From positions 310,001 to 374,000 of the forward strand of contig NZ_BFCB01000002.1 in the NCBI RefSeq assembly GCF_003569045.1: a stretch of DNA of 64,000 nucleotides. Direction: 5' to 3'. The DNA comes from Aggregatilinea lenta. GTDB taxonomy: Bacteria > Chloroflexota > Anaerolineae > Aggregatilineales > Aggregatilineaceae. The notes below the pieces were generated by a model. It saw nothing but the letters and a program-made list of their open reading frames with translations, searched no databases and was not told where the DNA came from. The position numbers were made by a program, and so were the translations under genes. Below are positions 61,705 to 64,000 of the stretch, piece by piece. Within the stretch, counting starts at the first letter, position 1. Each line of letters starts with the position of its first letter.

Positions 61705-61734
61705 TTGACGGAGCCAGTCGCCAACCGCTATAAT
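61705..61734 (+). promoter_or_regulatory. Strong sigma-70-like promoter of glycosyltransferase gene
   Basis: TTGACG (61705-61710), 18-bp spacer, TATAAT (61729-61734). The predicted start is about 61741. Confidence 0.75.
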
Positions 61735-61740
61735 GTCCGT

Positions 61741-61765
61741 GCGACGCTCGGCGAGCGTCGCGTTT
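61741..61765 (+). promoter_or_regulatory. Hairpin at the predicted 5' end of the glycosyltransferase mRNA
   Basis: GCGACGCTC, loop GGC, GAGCGTCGC (61741-61761), followed by GTTTT. The stem begins where transcription from 61729-61734 would start. It may stabilise the 5' end, act as an attenuator, or terminate read-through from the CDF gene 60 bp upstream. Confidence 0.6.
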
Positions 61766-61801
61766 TGTGTGCACGCTGCGCCCGATCAGGAGATGCCGCA
61801 C

Positions 61802-62833
61802 GTGGCCCCTTCTCAAACTCACCACCAGTATCCCTACGACCTGTCCGTTGTGCTGCCGGTTTACAACGAGGTCGATAATATTCATCTGGTCCACGACGAG
61901 CTGGCCGACGTTCTCGGCAGTCTGGACCTGCGTTACGAGATCATTTATGTGGACGACGGCAGTCGCGACGGCACGACGGCCCGCATCGTCGAGCTGTGCG
62001 AGGCCCACCCGGACGTGGTGCGCGGCGTGCTGCTGCGGCGCAACTTCGGGCAGACTGCCGCGATCCAGGCGGGCATCGACCACGCCAACGGCGCGGTGAT
62101 CGCGCTAATGGACGCCGACCTGCAAAACGATCCGCACGACATCCCGCTGATGCTCGACCAGATGGACACCGAGGGGTACGACCTCGTCAGCGGCTGGCGC
62201 AAGAACCGCCAGGACAAGGCGCTTTCGCGCAAGCTGCCGTCGCACATCGCCAACGGGCTGATCGCGCGCGTGACGGGCGTGCACCTGCACGACTACGGCT
62301 GCACGCTGAAGACGTACCGCCGCGAGGTGCTCGATCACGTCCGGCTGTACGGCGAAATGCACCGCTTCATCCCCGTGCTGGCGAACGCGGCAGGCGCGCG
62401 CATCGTGGAGCGCGTGGTCAACCACCGCGCGCGCATTCACGGCAAGTCGAAATACGGCCTGTGGCGCACGATCAAGGTCGTGCTGGACCTGATGACGGTC
62501 AAGTTCCTGACCAGCTACAACACCCGCCCGATGTATATCTTCGGCGGCGGCGGCTTCATCCTGAGCATGCTGAGCGGCCTGAGCGTGCTGGTGATGCTGC
62601 TGAGTGGGATCTTCGCCGGGGACATCCTGTGGAACTCGCCCTGGCCGATCTTCGCAGGGATCTTCGCGGCGCTGGCGGGCCAGTCGATCCTGATGGGGCT
62701 GATGATGGAAATGCTGATGCGCACCTACTACGAGTCGCAGGGCAAAGGTCCGTACGCGATCCGGCAGGTGATCAACGCGCACAAACACGTCGCCACGCCC
62801 GTCATGGAGACGATGATCGACGCGGCGGGGTAA
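61802..62833 (+). CDS. GT2-family glycosyltransferase (GtrB/DPM1-like), membrane anchored
   Basis: A 343-residue protein. The GT-A domain has VVLPVYNEVDNIHLVHDELA, IIYVDDGSRDGTTARIVEL, RRNFGQTAAIQAGIDHANGA and the metal-binding LMDADLQNDPHDIP. HDYGCTLKTYRREVLDHVRL and HRARIHGKSKYGLWRTIKVV are typical of polyprenyl-phosphate glycosyltransferases. Two C-terminal membrane helices follow (about 245-310). It likely transfers a sugar to undecaprenyl phosphate. GTG at 61802 is preferred because AGGAG lies 9 bp upstream; ATG at 61793 would sit directly on that site. Confidence 0.92.
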   Translation: MAPSQTHHQYPYDLSVVLPVYNEVDNIHLVHDELADVLGSLDLRYEIIYVDDGSRDGTTARIVELCEAHPDVVRGVLLRRNFGQTAAIQAGIDHANGAVIALMDADLQNDPHDIPLMLDQMDTEGYDLVSGWRKNRQDKALSRKLPSHIANGLIARVTGVHLHDYGCTLKTYRREVLDHVRLYGEMHRFIPVLANAAGARIVERVVNHRARIHGKSKYGLWRTIKVVLDLMTVKFLTSYNTRPMYIFGGGGFILSMLSGLSVLVMLLSGIFAGDILWNSPWPIFAGIFAALAGQSILMGLMMEMLMRTYYESQGKGPYAIRQVINAHKHVATPVMETMIDAAG

Positions 62834-62852
62834 AATCCATAGCACTTCATGC

Positions 62853-62904
62853 CATTCATGCTGTTTCCAACTCAGACGCTATCAGCCGAGAAACAGCATG
62901 AATG
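62853..62904. repeat. 15-bp perfect inverted repeat before the PD40 gene
   Basis: CATTCATGCTGTTTC (62853-62867) and GAAACAGCATGAATG (62890-62904) are perfectly complementary, with a 22-nt loop. No U-run follows. The right arm contains an in-frame ATG (62898) of the downstream gene. Confidence 0.75.
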
Positions 62905-62960
62905 TGCCTAAGCCAGCGAAACAGCTTGAAGCGTCAACGAATGGGAAAGGCTGCTTGCCC

Positions 62961-64000
62961 GTGCGTAAAGCCTTGGTTGTCGCGCTTGTGACTTTCCTGG
63001 CGCTGTGCGGTGCCACGCCGACCGCTGCCGAAAGTCTCCTTCCGGGCCGCCTCCTCCTCTGCAAAACCGCCCAACACGCCACCCACAGCCAGCTAGTCCT
63101 GACGGATTTCAGCGGTGAAGACGCCATTCTAGCCGACAACGTATGGATCTGCCCGCAGACAAGCGACGTTTCACCGGACGGATCAAAGGTCAGCTACCGC
63201 ACCGAAAATGGGTGGGTGATGCAGGCAATAACCATAGATGGGCAACCCATACTAGAGTTTCCTCTGCCGCCGCTGCCGGGAGATCTGCCGAGCCACTGGC
63301 ATCTCTGGGGCTGGTTCGACGTGGAGAATCTCCTGCTCTCCACATTAGAAGCCGGAAAACTCACCTTCTACACGTTGAACATCCAGGAAAGCTCACCTGA
63401 ACTCGTCCCCGTCGCATACCTGAACCAGTTCTTCGACTGGGATTTCTCAGAATTAGCAGCGTATGGAATCGATCCGAGCTACTACTTTGTCTTCAATCCA
63501 CGTTTCGACAGTGTGACTACGCCGATCACCAAAAATGCTGCGAGCGGCCTAATAGAGGCGAACCAGCTCTTTATCTGGAATCTGGCCGACTCTCCAGCAC
63601 GGTTGTCCGGCACATTCGAGCGCATTTTCCCCTGGTGGGAGTATGGCAACGCTGGACTTCCCGACTGGTCACCATCTGGGGAGCGCCTCGCGTTGGCTCT
63701 GTGGGATCAAACGCGGTCTGTCACCGAAAACAGCGGTGAGGATCCCGCCATCTACACTTTTTCGCTTGACGCCGGACTACAGTTGGTTGCCGAAATGCTC
63801 ACCCAGGATGCAGACAGTACCGTCGCGCCTGACCACTTGTCATGGAGTCCAGACGGTAGGCAGATCGCGCTGTGGGAGCATCCCCGAGCCGACGACTCAA
63901 CTAAGCTCACCGTTATCGACGTGGAAACCGGGAATATCGAAGCGATCGGACAGGGCCGACTGCCCGTCAGTCCCCGGTCTGGTCGCCGGACGGTCGCTAC
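62961..64000 (+). CDS. Secreted PD40/TolB-like beta-propeller protein, 3' end outside window; frame shifted near the edge
   Basis: GTG at 62961 (GGAAAGG upstream) gives MRKALVVALVTFLALCGATP, a clear signal peptide; an in-frame ATG at 62898 would add 21 residues. The open frame continues to base 64000. Propeller-blade motifs SPDGSKVSYR, DWSPSGERLALALWD and SWSPDGRQIALWE recur at blade-like spacing. At the very end the frame reads LPVSPRSGRRTVA, whereas VWSPDGRY, the expected next blade motif, is encoded in another frame (63977-64000). One extra base in the preceding CCCC run would restore it. Either a sequencing error or a real frameshift. GC content is lower than in neighbours. Confidence 0.7.
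   Translation, partial: MRKALVVALVTFLALCGATPTAAESLLPGRLLLCKTAQHATHSQLVLTDFSGEDAILADNVWICPQTSDVSPDGSKVSYRTENGWVMQAITIDGQPILEFPLPPLPGDLPSHWHLWGWFDVENLLLSTLEAGKLTFYTLNIQESSPELVPVAYLNQFFDWDFSELAAYGIDPSYYFVFNPRFDSVTTPITKNAASGLIEANQLFIWNLADSPARLSGTFERIFPWWEYGNAGLPDWSPSGERLALALWDQTRSVTENSGEDPAIYTFSLDAGLQLVAEMLTQDADSTVAPDHLSWSPDGRQIALWEHPRADDSTKLTVIDVETGNIEAIGQGRLPVSPRSGRRTVA

Overview
The window looks like chromosomal DNA of a high-GC, heterotrophic, probably monoderm bacterium. The closest fit is the Chloroflexota (Anaerolineae-like). This is an inference from gene style: a MalT-like LuxR activator, six-GAF SpoIIE phosphatase, many secreted SH3/LysM proteins with Pro-Thr linkers, ThyX instead of ThyA, a group II truncated globin, and dense families of short palindromic intergenic repeats. 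No rRNA, tRNA, CRISPR array or complete insertion sequence was seen.

Layout. 1-6.5 kb (visibly lower GC): a leftward cluster of VOC protein, quinone-oxidoreductase-like MDR protein, DUF4386 membrane protein, small protein and secreted alpha/beta hydrolase, next to a LuxR/MalT-type ATPase-regulator. It ends at a scar (6.58-6.8 kb) where a gene fragment meets a 3'-truncated M28 peptidase. 8.2-23.4 kb is a potassium region: rightward small membrane protein - KdpD-like kinase - KdpE-like regulator, then a KimA-type K+ transporter, and convergent to them a leftward operon usp - 29-aa ORF - kdpF - kdpA - kdpB - kdpC - kdpD - kdpE. 23.6-36.7 kb: cell-envelope and metabolic genes (SH3 proteins, L-lactate dehydrogenase, a 1457-residue lipoprotein with 91-residue tandem repeats, SCP2 protein, esterase, LysM-M23 lipoprotein). 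37.1-43.0 kb: a partner-switching module (STAS antagonist, HATPase-STAS fusion, six-GAF SpoIIE phosphatase) and a deoxyribosyltransferase-like protein. 43.5-53.6 kb: class-A beta-lactamase-like protein, NUDIX hydrolase, a histidine-kinase-like protein lacking the phospho-acceptor histidine, a LysM protein and an LCP-family protein. 53.9-64 kb: yebC, ruvC, ruvA, thyX, truncated globin, a channel-like membrane protein, RNase HI with a degenerate second copy, a CDF transporter, a GT2 glycosyltransferase and a partial PD40-propeller protein.

The most striking observation is regulatory. The three potassium transcription units share one promoter architecture: four half-sites of consensus TTGAY beginning at relative positions 0, 11, 32 and 43, and a -10 hexamer beginning at +59. 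Two copies are perfect in the half-sites (before the first kdpDE unit and before kimA). The third (before usp-kdpFABCDE) has a perfect distal pair, a degenerate proximal pair and TACAAT at exactly +59. The 11-bp tandem spacing is what OmpR/PhoB-family regulators use, so a KdpE regulon covering two K+ uptake systems and two KdpDE pairs is a reasonable inference.

A second theme is intergenic repeats: four copies of a ~127-bp MITE-like element with terminal inverted repeats, and two families of hairpins whose arms vary but stay complementary.
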